Positions 7,839-17,681 of a stretch of DNA of 64,000 nucleotides are shown here, piece by piece. How positions within the stretch are numbered: position 1 is the stretch's first letter; each line of letters begins with the position of its first letter. This DNA is from Variovorax sp. EL159. GTDB lineage: Bacteria; Pseudomonadota; Gammaproteobacteria; Burkholderiales; Burkholderiaceae_C. Location: positions 735,970 through 799,969 of the forward strand of contig NZ_FMUJ01000004.1 in NCBI RefSeq assembly GCF_900100965.1, in the 5' to 3' direction. The notes beneath the pieces are model-generated. The model was not told the DNA's origin and did no database searches. It saw only the letters and a list, made by a program, of their open reading frames with translations. Made by a program: the position numbers and the translations under genes.

Positions 7839-9437
7839 ATGCGCCCCCTTCCGATTCAGCCAATGGGAATCACCCCGGCCTTCACCCGCACCTCGCACCG
7901 CGACATCCTGTGGGCCCTGGGGGCGATGCTGCTGCTGTGGACCCTGTCCATCGGCTACTTCTATCCGACCCCGCCCTGGGACAACGTCGAAGAGCTGTTC
8001 TGGGGCGGCAGCTTCGAGTGGAGCTACTACAAGCATCCGCCGCTGCCGAGCTGGATCATGGGCGTGCTGGTGCGCCTGGGCGGACGGCAGGCCTGGCTGA
8101 CCTACGCGGCCGGCGTCGGCTGCGGCGTGGGTGCGCTCTACCTCGTCTGGCGCTGGTCGCTCGAGATGGTCCACCCGGCGCGCGCGGCGCTGGCCGTGCT
8201 GCTCGGCTCGCTGGTGGCCTATCACGTGCAGCGCGCCATCATCTACAACCACAACACCGTGCAGCTGCTGCCGCTGGCAGGCTACTGGTGGATGCTGTGG
8301 CGCGTGCTCCATGCGCCGACAGCGTCGAGGCTGCGCGACTGGGCATGGCTCGGTGTCTTCGCGGCGCTGTCGATGCTCACCAAGTACAGCGCGGTGGTGC
8401 AGTTCGTGGTCGGCGCGGCCTTCATCGTCCGGCAGGGCCTGTGGCGCGACGCGCAGGTGCGGCGCGGGCTCCTGGTGGCGGTCGGTGTGGCAGCGCTGCT
8501 GATGGCGCCGCACGTCTGGTGGGTGCTGGAGCACTCCACGCGAACGATCGCCTATGCACGCCATTCGGTTCACGCCCCGGGTGCGCACGGGCAAGGCCTT
8601 CGCCGCCTGGTGCATGTGTTCGTGACGCAGGTGGCCCGGTTGTCGCCCATGCTGCTGCTGGTCGGCTGGGCTTGGTTCACCCGCGCTTCGGTGGCGGCGC
8701 CGTCGCCTTCGGTTGCCGCCCCGCCGGGGCTGAACGCGTTCGACCGGCGCTTCCTGGCCTGGGCCACGCTGGGGCCCGCGTGCCTGGTGTTTCCCGCAGC
8801 CATCTTGCTGAAGATCCCGTTGCTTGCATCGTGGCTCACCACCTTCTTCCTGCCGGCCGCGTTGTGGGCCGTGGCCGTGTTGCCCGGCCTCGAGGCGGAG
8901 CGCTGGAGCCGTCGGCGCTGGCGCGGCGTGATCGCCACCGTGGTGGCGCTCCATGTGGCCGGCGCGCTCGGCCAGGGCTGGGTCGACGGCGTGCTCAGCA
9001 AGCGCCTGGGCTACATCACGCGCGCCAACCTGCCGGCGCAAGAAGTTGCCGATGCCGTGGGCGCCATCTGGCGCGACCACGCCGGCGAGCGGCCGTTCAA
9101 GCTGCTCGTGGGCGACACCTGGTTCGCGGGCGCCGTGGCCTTGAAGATGGACCCGTCGATGCAACTGCTGATCGACGGCGACGAACGCAACTCGCCGTGG
9201 CTCGCGCCCGGCGTGCTCGAGCGCGAAGGCGGCATGGTGCTGATCCTCGACACGCAGGAGTTCCGCTCCGAAGGCATGCTGCTCGAACCCCGCATGGCCG
9301 CCGCCAATTGCCGTGGCACGCTGGACATCCCGTGGGCCGGCGTCGACGAGCGCAACAGCCTGCGCATGCGCTGGGGCATCGTGCTGCCGAAGGGCGACAG
9401 CGTCGCGAAGAACTGCGGAGCCGACGCGGGCAGGTAG
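7839..9437 (+). CDS. ArnT/GT39-like membrane glycosyltransferase
   Basis: Integral membrane protein of 532 aa resembling the PMT/ArnT glycosyltransferase superfamily, which moves sugars from lipid carriers to lipid A, proteins or other acceptors in the periplasm. After a first membrane helix the first loop has PPWDNVEELFWGG and YYKHPPLPSWIMG, the acidic first-loop signature. About nine to ten hydrophobic helices follow, and a soluble C-terminal domain starts near residue 400 (GVLSKRLGYITRANLPAQEV). The start is either 7839 or the ATG at 7863; neither has a clear ribosome site. The donor and acceptor are unknown. It is divergent from ohrR but probably unrelated to it. Confidence 0.8.
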   Translation: MRPLPIQPMGITPAFTRTSHRDILWALGAMLLLWTLSIGYFYPTPPWDNVEELFWGGSFEWSYYKHPPLPSWIMGVLVRLGGRQAWLTYAAGVGCGVGALYLVWRWSLEMVHPARAALAVLLGSLVAYHVQRAIIYNHNTVQLLPLAGYWWMLWRVLHAPTASRLRDWAWLGVFAALSMLTKYSAVVQFVVGAAFIVRQGLWRDAQVRRGLLVAVGVAALLMAPHVWWVLEHSTRTIAYARHSVHAPGAHGQGLRRLVHVFVTQVARLSPMLLLVGWAWFTRASVAAPSPSVAAPPGLNAFDRRFLAWATLGPACLVFPAAILLKIPLLASWLTTFFLPAALWAVAVLPGLEAERWSRRRWRGVIATVVALHVAGALGQGWVDGVLSKRLGYITRANLPAQEVADAVGAIWRDHAGERPFKLLVGDTWFAGAVALKMDPSMQLLIDGDERNSPWLAPGVLEREGGMVLILDTQEFRSEGMLLEPRMAAANCRGTLDIPWAGVDERNSLRMRWGIVLPKGDSVAKNCGADAGR

Positions 9438-9585
9438 CGCCGCGGCGGCTTTGCCCGTTGGGCGGGGCGAGATGTCAGTTGAAGGTGCTGCGGTTGCGGC
9501 AAGGCTCGGCATACTCCCGTGCCAGCTGCGTGAACCGTGGTCCACGGCCGGCGCGAACCATTCCTCAGCCCTTCAACCGAAAGCC

Positions 9586-10149
9586 ATGAACAGTTCTCTG
9601 ATGCTCTCTGCCGCCTCGGGAATCACTTGCACGCGACGCCTCTCGACGGTGGCCCTCGCCCTGCTGCTGGCCGCCTGCGCCGCTCCGTACCAGGCGCCCC
9701 AGGGCAAGGATGTCGCGCGATTACGCATCCTCAGCGAGCAGACCGAATGGTCGAAGGGCGTCAAGACAGTGATCTATCCGAGTGACGGGTGCGAGGCTCC
9801 GATGGAGCTTGGCTTCTTCGGCGGCATCGCGCGGCTGGGCGCGCAGGACAAGCCGCTAGGCATTCCCGGGGGCGCCGAGCTCGACCCCCGCACGTTCATC
9901 GAGCGGCTCATACCCGCCGGCCGCCGCGACCTCATCTCCATGAAGCTGGGGATCAGCGCGGACAGCAAGACCTGTGTGGTGACCTTCTCTTTCGAGCCGG
10001 TGGTCGGCGGCGACTACGAAGCCCGCATGCACTGGCAAGCGGACAGGTGCTATGTGAGCCTGAACAAGGTCGGCACGCAGGATGGCGCTGCAACGTACAC
10101 GAGGGAACTGAGCGTTCGTCGAGAACAGACGTGCATCAGGGGGACATGA
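9586..10149 (+). CDS. Putative lipoprotein, unknown function
   Basis: A 187-aa protein I do not recognise. The N-terminus is a signal peptide with a lipobox (LALLLAACAAPYQ), so it is probably an outer-membrane lipoprotein. The mature part has four cysteines (in DGCEAP, KTCVVT, DRCYVS, QTCIRGT), which may form two disulfides. The segment FFGGIARLG is glycine-rich. The ATG at 9586 is chosen because it opens the signal peptide. It stands 148 bp after the glycosyltransferase and may be cotranscribed with it or stand alone. Confidence 0.7.
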   Translation: MNSSLMLSAASGITCTRRLSTVALALLLAACAAPYQAPQGKDVARLRILSEQTEWSKGVKTVIYPSDGCEAPMELGFFGGIARLGAQDKPLGIPGGAELDPRTFIERLIPAGRRDLISMKLGISADSKTCVVTFSFEPVVGGDYEARMHWQADRCYVSLNKVGTQDGAATYTRELSVRREQTCIRGT

Positions 10150-10226
10150 GCGCACCGACCCTCAGGCCTCCGGATGCGGCCCATGCGCTTGCCCGCCCGC
10201 AACCAGATGGCGGTGGCTGAAGGCGT

Positions 10227-11078
10227 TCAGCCCCGGAACCGCTTGCGCGTGAGCGCCAGCGCGATCCAGAAGGCGACGACTGCGTAGACCGCCAGCACCG
10301 CCGCGTGCAGCCACCAGTCGGCCGGCCACTGGTCCATGAACAGCGGCCGCACCAGTGCCACCGCATTGGTCAGCGGCAGCCACGCCGCTACCGCCCTGAC
10401 CGCTGAGGGCAGTTGTTCGAGCGGAAAGAACACGCCGCTCAAAAACATCATCGGCGTCATGAACAGCGTGAAGTAATAGGTGAAGAAGTCGTAGCCCTTC
10501 GCCATCGCATTGAAGATCAGCGCGATCGACGAGAAGGTGATGCCCGCGCCGACCAGCACCATCCACGCGACGACCAGCTTCGGGCTGTGGCTGATGCCCA
10601 GCCCGAGCATCACGAACAGGATCGCGGTGACCGTGAAGATCGACTTGAACGCGGCCCACAGCATCTCGGCCAGCACGATGTCGTCCAGCCCCACCGGCGC
10701 GTTCATGATGCCGTCCCAGGTCTTTTGCACGTGCATGCGCGAGAACGCCGAGTACAGCGCCTCGAAGCTCGCCGCGTTCATCGCGCTCATGCAGATCGAG
10801 CCGCTGGCCAGAAAGAGGATGTACGGCACCTTCACGCCGTCCACCGCCACCTGCCCCACCAGCGCGCCCATGCCGTAGCCGAAGGCCACGAGCCAGATCA
10901 GCGGCTCGGCGATGTTGCCGATGAGGCTCGGTATCGCGAGCTTGCGCCACACCAGCAGGTTGCGCAGGAACACCGGCCACCAGCGCAGCGAGATCTCGGG
11001 CGCGCGCCACACCGAAGGCGAGGGCGGCGGCGCGGCGTTCGTGATGCCGGGCGTTGTTGTTGAAGTCGTCGTGTTCAT
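10227..11078 (-). CDS. ABC-2 type transporter permease (NodJ/DrrB-like)
   Basis: Membrane component, 283 aa, of an ABC-2 exporter. After a proline-rich N-terminus it shows six hydrophobic segments and the ABC-2 signature toward the C-terminus (FFTYYFTLFMTPMMFLSGVFFP, with LEQLP after it). It resembles NodJ-type permeases. It starts 3 bp after the stop of the ATPase gene, so the two are a translationally tight pair. Such pairs export oligosaccharides, lipids or drugs. The substrate cannot be judged from sequence, and no biosynthetic genes are adjacent. Confidence 0.9.
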   Translation of the reverse strand: MNTTTSTTTPGITNAAPPPSPSVWRAPEISLRWWPVFLRNLLVWRKLAIPSLIGNIAEPLIWLVAFGYGMGALVGQVAVDGVKVPYILFLASGSICMSAMNAASFEALYSAFSRMHVQKTWDGIMNAPVGLDDIVLAEMLWAAFKSIFTVTAILFVMLGLGISHSPKLVVAWMVLVGAGITFSSIALIFNAMAKGYDFFTYYFTLFMTPMMFLSGVFFPLEQLPSAVRAVAAWLPLTNAVALVRPLFMDQWPADWWLHAAVLAVYAVVAFWIALALTRKRFRG

Positions 11079-11081
11079 GGT

Positions 11082-12023
<942 letters not shown>

Positions 12024-12183
12024 GCGGCGATTCTGACCCAGACGCGCATCGCGTGCGCCCTCGCTTCAATCGATGGACAACCCGTCCGACTTGCTGGCAA
12101 CTTCATGCGGCATGGCGCGGGCCCCGCTCGCGGCAACGGCACAATCGACGCCGGATTGCAATTCCCGGGGGGAGGCCCAAAAG

Positions 12184-13026
12184 ATGCTGCGTTTCCTGTT
12201 GGCGCTGTCGGTGCCATTGCTGCTCGGCGCCTGCGCGCCTTTTCACCGCCCCCTGGCGGCCGCCGACCGGCACACGGTCCAGGAGGTCGACGTGCGCGTG
12301 GTCGTCGCGCAAGAAAGCTTCATGTTCTCCGCGCAGGCGCCCGGCCTGAGCGCGGCCACCGGCGGCGGGCTCATCGGCGCGCTGATCGATTCGTCGGTGC
12401 AGCAGTCGCGCCAGAAAGACATGAGCGCCGAGGTGCAGGCCATCGTCGGCCCGCTGCTCGACTACGACTATCGCGCCGAAGCCGGCCTTGCCGCCAACGC
12501 GATGCTGGCCGAGCCGGGCGCGTTTCCGTTGAAGGTGCGCTCGTCGCAGGTGCTGGCCGCCATGCCGCTCAAGGCCGAGCAGGACGCCCGCATCGCCGCC
12601 ACCAGGACCGGCCCCGCCTACATGGTGCTGTTGCTGCAGTACGCGCTCGAGCCGGGGCTCGGCGCGTTCACCACGCGCACCTCGGCCATCCTCTGGCAGG
12701 GCGGCAACAAGGAGCCTTCGTACCGCGCTTCCGCCATCTTCCAGACGCCGATCGGTGGCGGCACGCGCGCCACCGTCATCCGGCGCCTCACGGCCAACGA
12801 CGGGCAGGTGCTCCGCTCGGTCATGCGCGACTCGATGACGCAGACCCTGCACCTCGTCGGCATGGACATCGCCGGCGCGCGCTCGGGTGCAGTGAAGACG
12901 TCGCGCTTCAACGTCAACGGCTCCTGGGTCACGCTGGCCGGCCAGGGCTTCGACGACCAGGCGGGCCGCGTCGTGTTCCGCGACCAGGACGGCGCCATGT
13001 ACTCGCTGCGGAGCACCGCCCCATGA
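12184..13026 (+). CDS. Putative lipoprotein, unknown function
   Basis: A 280-aa secreted protein without a family I can name. The start ATG 12184 has GGGGGAGG upstream and opens a lipoprotein signal (MLRFLLALSVPLLLGACAPF). A glycine-rich segment, TGGGLIGALIDSSVQQSR (about residues 57-75), could be membrane-interacting. The remainder is mixed alpha/beta in character. Its stop overlaps the start of the next gene (ATGA), so the two are translationally coupled and likely work together at the cell envelope. Confidence 0.75.
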   Translation: MLRFLLALSVPLLLGACAPFHRPLAAADRHTVQEVDVRVVVAQESFMFSAQAPGLSAATGGGLIGALIDSSVQQSRQKDMSAEVQAIVGPLLDYDYRAEAGLAANAMLAEPGAFPLKVRSSQVLAAMPLKAEQDARIAATRTGPAYMVLLLQYALEPGLGAFTTRTSAILWQGGNKEPSYRASAIFQTPIGGGTRATVIRRLTANDGQVLRSVMRDSMTQTLHLVGMDIAGARSGAVKTSRFNVNGSWVTLAGQGFDDQAGRVVFRDQDGAMYSLRSTAP

Positions 13027-13709
13027 ACAACCGATGCCATCGCGTGGCCGTTGCCGCGCTCTCAGTCTTCTGTTTTCTGCCCGGCCTTGCGCATGCACTG
13101 ACCGAAGAGGAACCGCTCGGCATGGTGTTCGAGCCCTCGCCGGTGCCCGCCGAACGCGCGGACGGCTCGCCAGTGGTGTTGCAGCCGCAGCAGCTCGCGC
13201 GCAGCTGCACGCTCTACCTGCCCAGGATCGAAGACACGCGCAGCAACAAGGCGAATGCGGGCAACCTCACCTTGATGATGCCCACGGTCCATGCCACGCC
13301 GAGGTCGGTGCAGTCACTGCGAAGCGGCGATGGCGTGGCGTGGACGCGCGGCGCGCTGCAGTCGATGAGCCGCTACGGTTTCCAGACCGTGCTCGGTGCA
13401 CCACCTGCCGCACCTGTCGGCACACCGCAGGTCACGGCCGAGGTGGCCTTGCGCCTGGCGCATGCGTGGTCCACCGACCTGAACCTCGTCTCGCATGTGG
13501 TGCTGCAGGTCAGCTACCGCTTGCCCGGCGGCGAATCCGCTTTGCGCCAGTACCACGGCATGGGCACCGGCACCAACTGGGTCAACGGCAATGGTGAGTT
13601 CATGTCGGTGCTGAACCTCGGCCTCGAAGAAGCCGTGCGACGCATGGCGAGCGATGCAGCGCTCTTGTGCGAGGGTAAGCCCTTGCCACCACCGGTGGCC
13701 GCGCTGTGA
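13023..13709 (+). CDS. Putative exported protein, unknown function
   Basis: A 228-aa protein with a Sec signal peptide (VAVAALSVFCFLPGLAHA, cleavage near residue 25) and no family I can name. The mature part contains two cysteines, one in ARSCTLYLP and one in LLCEGKPLP. It starts inside the stop of the preceding lipoprotein gene (ATGA overlap at 13023-13026), so the pair is an operon. It converges on the LysR gene that ends at 13767. Confidence 0.75.
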   Translation: MNNRCHRVAVAALSVFCFLPGLAHALTEEEPLGMVFEPSPVPAERADGSPVVLQPQQLARSCTLYLPRIEDTRSNKANAGNLTLMMPTVHATPRSVQSLRSGDGVAWTRGALQSMSRYGFQTVLGAPPAAPVGTPQVTAEVALRLAHAWSTDLNLVSHVVLQVSYRLPGGESALRQYHGMGTGTNWVNGNGEFMSVLNLGLEEAVRRMASDAALLCEGKPLPPPVAAL

Positions 13710-13766
13710 AGACGATGCTGGCGCTGTACCCGACCCGATCGGCGATGCATCGCAGGCCGTCGAGCT

Positions 13767-14657
13767 TCAGAGCCTGAGCCCGCAGAACTCCGCCTTCATC
13801 CAGTCGATGAAGGCCCGCGTGCGCGCCGGCAGCAGCCGCGCGTTCGGATAGATCACGTTCACCGGCTTCGGCGGCGGTTCGTAGTCTTCGAGCACCAGCT
13901 TCAGCCGGCCCTGCGCGACCATCTGCAGCACCTGGTACGAGAAGAAGGTACCGAAGCCCATGCCCGCGGCGCACGCCTCGATGGCGGGCGCGAGGTGGTT
14001 GAACTCCAGCCGGCTGCTCGGCGTCACGCGGAAGGTCTTGCCGCCCTGGTGAAAGGTCCATTGCGGTGGCGCGTCGATGCGGCCGCGCACGCAGGGCGCA
14101 CCGGCCAGGTCGCTCGGGTGCTGCGGCGTGCCGCGCTGCGCAAGGTAGGCGGGGCTCGCCACCACCACGCGGCGGATGGTGCCGAGCGTTTGCGCCACCA
14201 GTGACGAATCTTCCAGCGCGCCGATGCGGATGCCGACGTCGATGCCTTCTTCGAGCAGGTTCACCGTGCGGTCGTACAGCCGCACGCTGCAGCGCACCTT
14301 CTCGTGGCGCTGCATGAAGCGCGTGATGGCGGGCGCCACGTACATGTGGCCGAACAGCACCGGCGCCGTGATGGTGAGCTGCCCCGCCAGCTCGTGCGCT
14401 TCGGTCTTCAACGCCAGGTCGGCGGTGTCGGCGGCCAGCAGCACGTCGCGCGCGCTGGGCAGGTAGTGGCGGCCCTCTTCGGTGAGCGACAGGCGGCGCG
14501 TGGTGCGGTGAAAAAGGCGCACGCCCAGATGCGCTTCGAGCGCGGCGAGCGAACGCACCACCGCGGGCAGCGAGGTGCCGAGCACCTCGGCGGCGCGCGT
14601 GAGGCTGCCCTGCTCGGCAATCTGCACGAAGGTCTGCATGGCCTTGAATCGATCCAT
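13767..14657 (-). CDS. LysR-family transcriptional regulator
   Basis: A 296-aa LysR regulator with the N-terminal HTH MDRFKAMQTFVQIAEQGS, then LTRAAEVLGTSLPAVVRSLA, and a C-terminal effector domain. The subclass resembles regulators of small redox enzymes and transporters in Burkholderiales. It is divergent from a glutathione S-transferase gene across 118 bp and probably regulates the GST and PNPOx-like pair. That gap also holds a 6-bp inverted repeat (CCGGTG at 14734, CACCGG at 14754) just upstream of the GST ribosome site. Confidence 0.93.
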   Translation of the reverse strand: MDRFKAMQTFVQIAEQGSLTRAAEVLGTSLPAVVRSLAALEAHLGVRLFHRTTRRLSLTEEGRHYLPSARDVLLAADTADLALKTEAHELAGQLTITAPVLFGHMYVAPAITRFMQRHEKVRCSVRLYDRTVNLLEEGIDVGIRIGALEDSSLVAQTLGTIRRVVVASPAYLAQRGTPQHPSDLAGAPCVRGRIDAPPQWTFHQGGKTFRVTPSSRLEFNHLAPAIEACAAGMGFGTFFSYQVLQMVAQGRLKLVLEDYEPPPKPVNVIYPNARLLPARTRAFIDWMKAEFCGLRL

Positions 14658-14775
14658 GGCGCGATTAAACCGGAAAACGCAGCAGTCAAATACAGAAATG
14701 GCTATTCATTCATGACGCGCAAGAGAGAAGAATCCGGTGCGGACCCCGTTATTCACCGGCTCACAGGATTCGCGC

Positions 14776-15438
14776 ATGAACACCACAACAACCGCCACTC
14801 GCCCGACGCAACCGATCAAGCTCTACGGCACCAGGCTCTCGGGCCATGTGCATCGCGTGCGACTCTTTCTCACGATGCTCGGGCTGCCGTTCGAGATCGT
14901 CGAACTCGACCTGCGCAAGCGCGACCATCGCACGCCGGAGTTCCTGGCGCGCAACCCTTTCGGGCAGGTGCCGGTGATCGAGGACGGCGAGCTCACGCTG
15001 GCTGATTCCAACGCGATCCTCGTCTACCTCAACGAACGCTACGCACCTGACCCGGCACGCTGGATGCCGCGCGATGCGGTCGGCGCGGCGCGCGTGCAGC
15101 GCTGGTTCTCGGTGGCGGCCGGCCCGCTCGCATACGGCCCGGCGGCGGCGCGCATCCTGGCGTTGTTCGGCCTGGACACCGACCCCGCGGAGATGGTGAC
15201 GCGGTCGCACGCCTTGCTCGCGGTGATGGAGACGCACCTGCAGCAACAGCCCTTCCTCGCCGGCGCCACCGCCACGTTGGCCGACATCGCGAACTACGCT
15301 TACGTGGCGCATGCGCCCGAAGGCAGCGTGTCACTCGACGCCTATCCGCACGTGCGCGATTGGCTGGTGCGTGTGGAAGCCCTGGCCGGCTTCGTGCCGA
15401 TGGTGCGTACGGCCATCGGGCTTGCGGCGGTCGCATGA
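14776..15438 (+). CDS. Glutathione S-transferase
   Basis: Cytosolic GST of 220 aa. The N-terminal thioredoxin-like domain carries the active-site region YGTRLSGHVHRVR (likely Ser) and the glutathione-binding NPFGQVPVIEDGELTLADSNAI. The C-terminal helical domain ends with FLAGATATLADIANYAYV and the N-capping region. ATG 14776 is preceded by AGGA. Its stop overlaps the start of the next gene (ATGA), which implies coupled translation with a PNPOx-like flavoprotein. It is divergent from a LysR gene. Confidence 0.93.
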   Translation: MNTTTTATRPTQPIKLYGTRLSGHVHRVRLFLTMLGLPFEIVELDLRKRDHRTPEFLARNPFGQVPVIEDGELTLADSNAILVYLNERYAPDPARWMPRDAVGAARVQRWFSVAAGPLAYGPAAARILALFGLDTDPAEMVTRSHALLAVMETHLQQQPFLAGATATLADIANYAYVAHAPEGSVSLDAYPHVRDWLVRVEALAGFVPMVRTAIGLAAVA

Positions 15439-16406
15439 TCGCCGCGCCGTTCCATGCCGGCGAGCGCGCGTTGCAAACACTGGTGGGTTCGCGCGAGCAG
15501 ATGGAGGTGGCGGGTCCGCGCGTGATCCGCGACTACATGCCGGACCAGCACCGCACCTTCTTCGCGCAGTTGCCCTTCCTCGTGGTCGGCAGCCTCGATG
15601 CGAACCTGCAGCCCTGGGCCAGCGTGCTGGCAGCGCCCGCCGGCTTTGCGCATTCGCCCAATCCGACGCACCTGCGCGTCGACGCGCTGCCCATGGCGGG
15701 CGATCCGCTGGCCGGCCAGCTGGCGCAGGGCGCCACGCTGGGCCTGCTCGGCATCGAGCCGCACACGCGGCGGCGCAACCGCATGAACGGCACGGTCGAG
15801 GCGCTCGATGCCACGGGCTTCATGGTCCAGGTGCAGCAGAGCTTTGGCAATTGCCCCCGGTACATCCAGGCGCGCGAGCCGGTGTTCATGCCGGCGTGTG
15901 GTGATGCAGCACCCGTGCAGTGGCTCGACACGCTCGACCTGGCGGCCCATCGCCTGATCGGCAGCGCCGACACCCTGTTCATCGCGACCGCCTATCCGCA
16001 CGACGTGGCGGCGGGTGACGACGCTGATGCCAGCTCGCACGGTGTCGACGTGTCGCATCGCGGTGGCCTGCCGGGCTTCGTGCGCATCGATGGCGACGAT
16101 GTGCTCACCGTGCCGGACTTCAACGGCAACCGCTTCTTCAACACGCTCGGCAACCTCGCGGCGCATCCGCGCGCGGGCCTGCTGTTCATCGACTTCGACA
16201 ACGGCGAGTTGCTGCACGTGGCGGTCACGGCCGAGATCGTGTGGGGCGGACCCGAGGTCGCGGCCTTCGAGGGCGCCGAGCGCCTGATGCGCTTTCACGT
16301 CGAGCACGCGCTGCGCCGACCGTTGGCGCTGCCGCTGCGCTGGGGCGACGCGGAGTTGTCGCCGCATCTGGCGCGCACCGGCCGCTGGGCGTCCACGCAC
16401 GCCTGA
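15435..16406 (+). CDS. Pyridoxamine 5'-phosphate oxidase-like FMN-binding protein
   Basis: A 323-aa protein with two split-barrel (PNPOx-like) halves: residues ~40-130 (FFAQLPFLVVGSLDANLQPW, HTRRRNRMNGTVEA) and ~175-300 (GLPGFVRIDGDD, DFNGNRFFNTLGNL, RAGLLFIDF). The RRRNRMNG and GNRFFNTLGN blocks are typical flavin/phosphate contacts in this family. Proteins of this type are often fused to, or next to, oxidoreductases. Here it is coupled to a GST by a 4-bp ATGA overlap. The reaction is not known. The start is set by that overlap. Confidence 0.85.
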   Translation: MIAAPFHAGERALQTLVGSREQMEVAGPRVIRDYMPDQHRTFFAQLPFLVVGSLDANLQPWASVLAAPAGFAHSPNPTHLRVDALPMAGDPLAGQLAQGATLGLLGIEPHTRRRNRMNGTVEALDATGFMVQVQQSFGNCPRYIQAREPVFMPACGDAAPVQWLDTLDLAAHRLIGSADTLFIATAYPHDVAAGDDADASSHGVDVSHRGGLPGFVRIDGDDVLTVPDFNGNRFFNTLGNLAAHPRAGLLFIDFDNGELLHVAVTAEIVWGGPEVAAFEGAERLMRFHVEHALRRPLALPLRWGDAELSPHLARTGRWASTHA

Positions 16407-16429
16407 GCGAGCGCTGCGCCGCAAGCCCG

Positions 16430-17599
16430 TCAGTGAAAGACGGGAATGCGCGCGGCCGTCGGCCGGTAGTGCCAGCCGCGTGCGCGTTGCGCCTCCAGGT
16501 CGGGCGTGCGGCGCAGCAGCGCGTCGAGGCCCGCTGCCGCCAGCGTGCAGGCCAGTGCCTGCCCCGGGCAGGCGTGCATGCCGTGGCCGAAGCCGAGCAT
16601 GCGGCGCTGCGCGCGCACCAGCATGAAGACATCTGGGTCGGGGTTGAACGCCGGGTCGCGGTTGGCCGAGGCCAGCAGCACCAGCACCGTGTCGCCCACG
16701 GCCAGTGGCGTTCCCGCGAGCGTGATCGGCTCCGCCACGAAACGGCGTGTGTTCTGCGCCGAAGGGTCGTGCCTCGCGGTTTCTTCCACGATGGCTTGCA
16801 GGCCATCGCGCGTGCGCAGGGCCGGGCGCAGCGAGGGTTCGCGCATCACCGCGATGAGGCTGTTGCCCAGCAGGCCCGCCGTGGCATCGCAGGTCTGAGA
16901 GAGCAGGCCCACGAGGTTGGCCAGCAGCGAGCGCGACAGCGGTGCGCTGGCAGCGCTTTCCGCCAGCACAGCGGCGAGCAGCGTGCCCTGGCGCGGTGCC
17001 GCGCCCGCGGCCAGCGCTTCGAAGCGCGTCAGCAGTTCGGACGCGGCCGCGCTGGCGGCCTGCAACTGTTCCGCGGTCGACAGCGGCGACAGGCAGGCGA
17101 CGAAGTCGCGCATCCAGCGGTCCACCTGCGGCAGCATCTCGTCGGCAAAGCCGAGCAGGTGAGCGACCGCCTGCAGGGGCATGGAGAAGATCATGTCGGG
17201 CAATGGCTGTGCTGGCACGCGCTGCGCCACTTGCGATGCGGCCGCGTGCACGGCGTTCAGGTCGAGCCCGGCCAGTGCGCGTTGCAGCGCGGGCCGGTGG
17301 GCCTGGTGGGCCGGGCCTTCGTTCATGCGCACCAGGTGGCCGAAAACTTCGCCGGCCGCACTGCCGACGATGGCGCGCGGCACCGGTTCGGAGAGCGGTC
17401 GCACCCGCAGTGCGCCGTGCGCGCCCAGCACCTGTTCGACCACTTCGGCGCGGCTTGCGACCCACAGGCGAAGTCTTTCGTTCCATACCAGCGGTGGGCC
17501 ATCGCGAAGGCTGGCGTAGTAGGGGTAAGGGTCGGCATGCGTGGCGGCCGCGACCGGGTCGACGGGCAGGTCGGTGGAGGTGGTGCTGGTGGTGTTCAT
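16430..17599 (-). CDS. Cytochrome P450
   Basis: Soluble bacterial P450, 389 aa from ATG 17599. The heme-binding loop is LGFGHGMHACPGQALA with the thiolate C344. The K-helix ExxR is EETARHD (E273-R276) and the following meander/PERF area has NTRRFVAEP. The I-helix is unusual: LLSQTCDATAG has an acid (D238), but the residue usually Thr next to it is Ala239, with Thr240 following, and the AG pair is absent. No redox partner gene is adjacent. It is divergent from an ArsR-type gene across 82 bp with a perfect 8-bp-arm palindrome, so regulation by that protein is likely. The substrate is unknown. Confidence 0.93.
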   Translation of the reverse strand: MNTTSTTSTDLPVDPVAAATHADPYPYYASLRDGPPLVWNERLRLWVASRAEVVEQVLGAHGALRVRPLSEPVPRAIVGSAAGEVFGHLVRMNEGPAHQAHRPALQRALAGLDLNAVHAAASQVAQRVPAQPLPDMIFSMPLQAVAHLLGFADEMLPQVDRWMRDFVACLSPLSTAEQLQAASAAASELLTRFEALAAGAAPRQGTLLAAVLAESAASAPLSRSLLANLVGLLSQTCDATAGLLGNSLIAVMREPSLRPALRTRDGLQAIVEETARHDPSAQNTRRFVAEPITLAGTPLAVGDTVLVLLASANRDPAFNPDPDVFMLVRAQRRMLGFGHGMHACPGQALACTLAAAGLDALLRRTPDLEAQRARGWHYRPTAARIPVFH

Positions 17600-17628
17600 G
17601 GCCGCAGTGTGCGATCGAAGCGGCCGCC

Positions 17629-17652
17629 ACACTTCGCCCGCGAACGAAGTGT
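17629..17652. promoter_or_regulatory. Candidate operator, ACACTTCG-N8-CGAAGTGT
   Basis: A perfect inverted repeat with 8-bp arms and an 8-bp spacer sits midway between the divergent P450 and ArsR-like genes. It is the obvious site for dimer binding by the ArsR-like protein. Binding is inferred, not shown. Confidence 0.6.
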
Positions 17653-17681
17653 CGGATGCGCCGGCGCTCTACCATGGGCGC

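Noticed and set aside
7776..9545. A 589-codon frame antisense to the glycosyltransferase
   Set aside because: His/Arg/Gln-rich shadow of a real gene with membrane helices and clear motifs on the other strand.
14734..14759. CCGGTG-N14-CACCGG repeat as a LysR site or riboswitch before the GST gene
   Set aside because: The spacing does not fit a T-N11-A box and the stem is only 6 bp, so it is mentioned with the LysR gene but not claimed.
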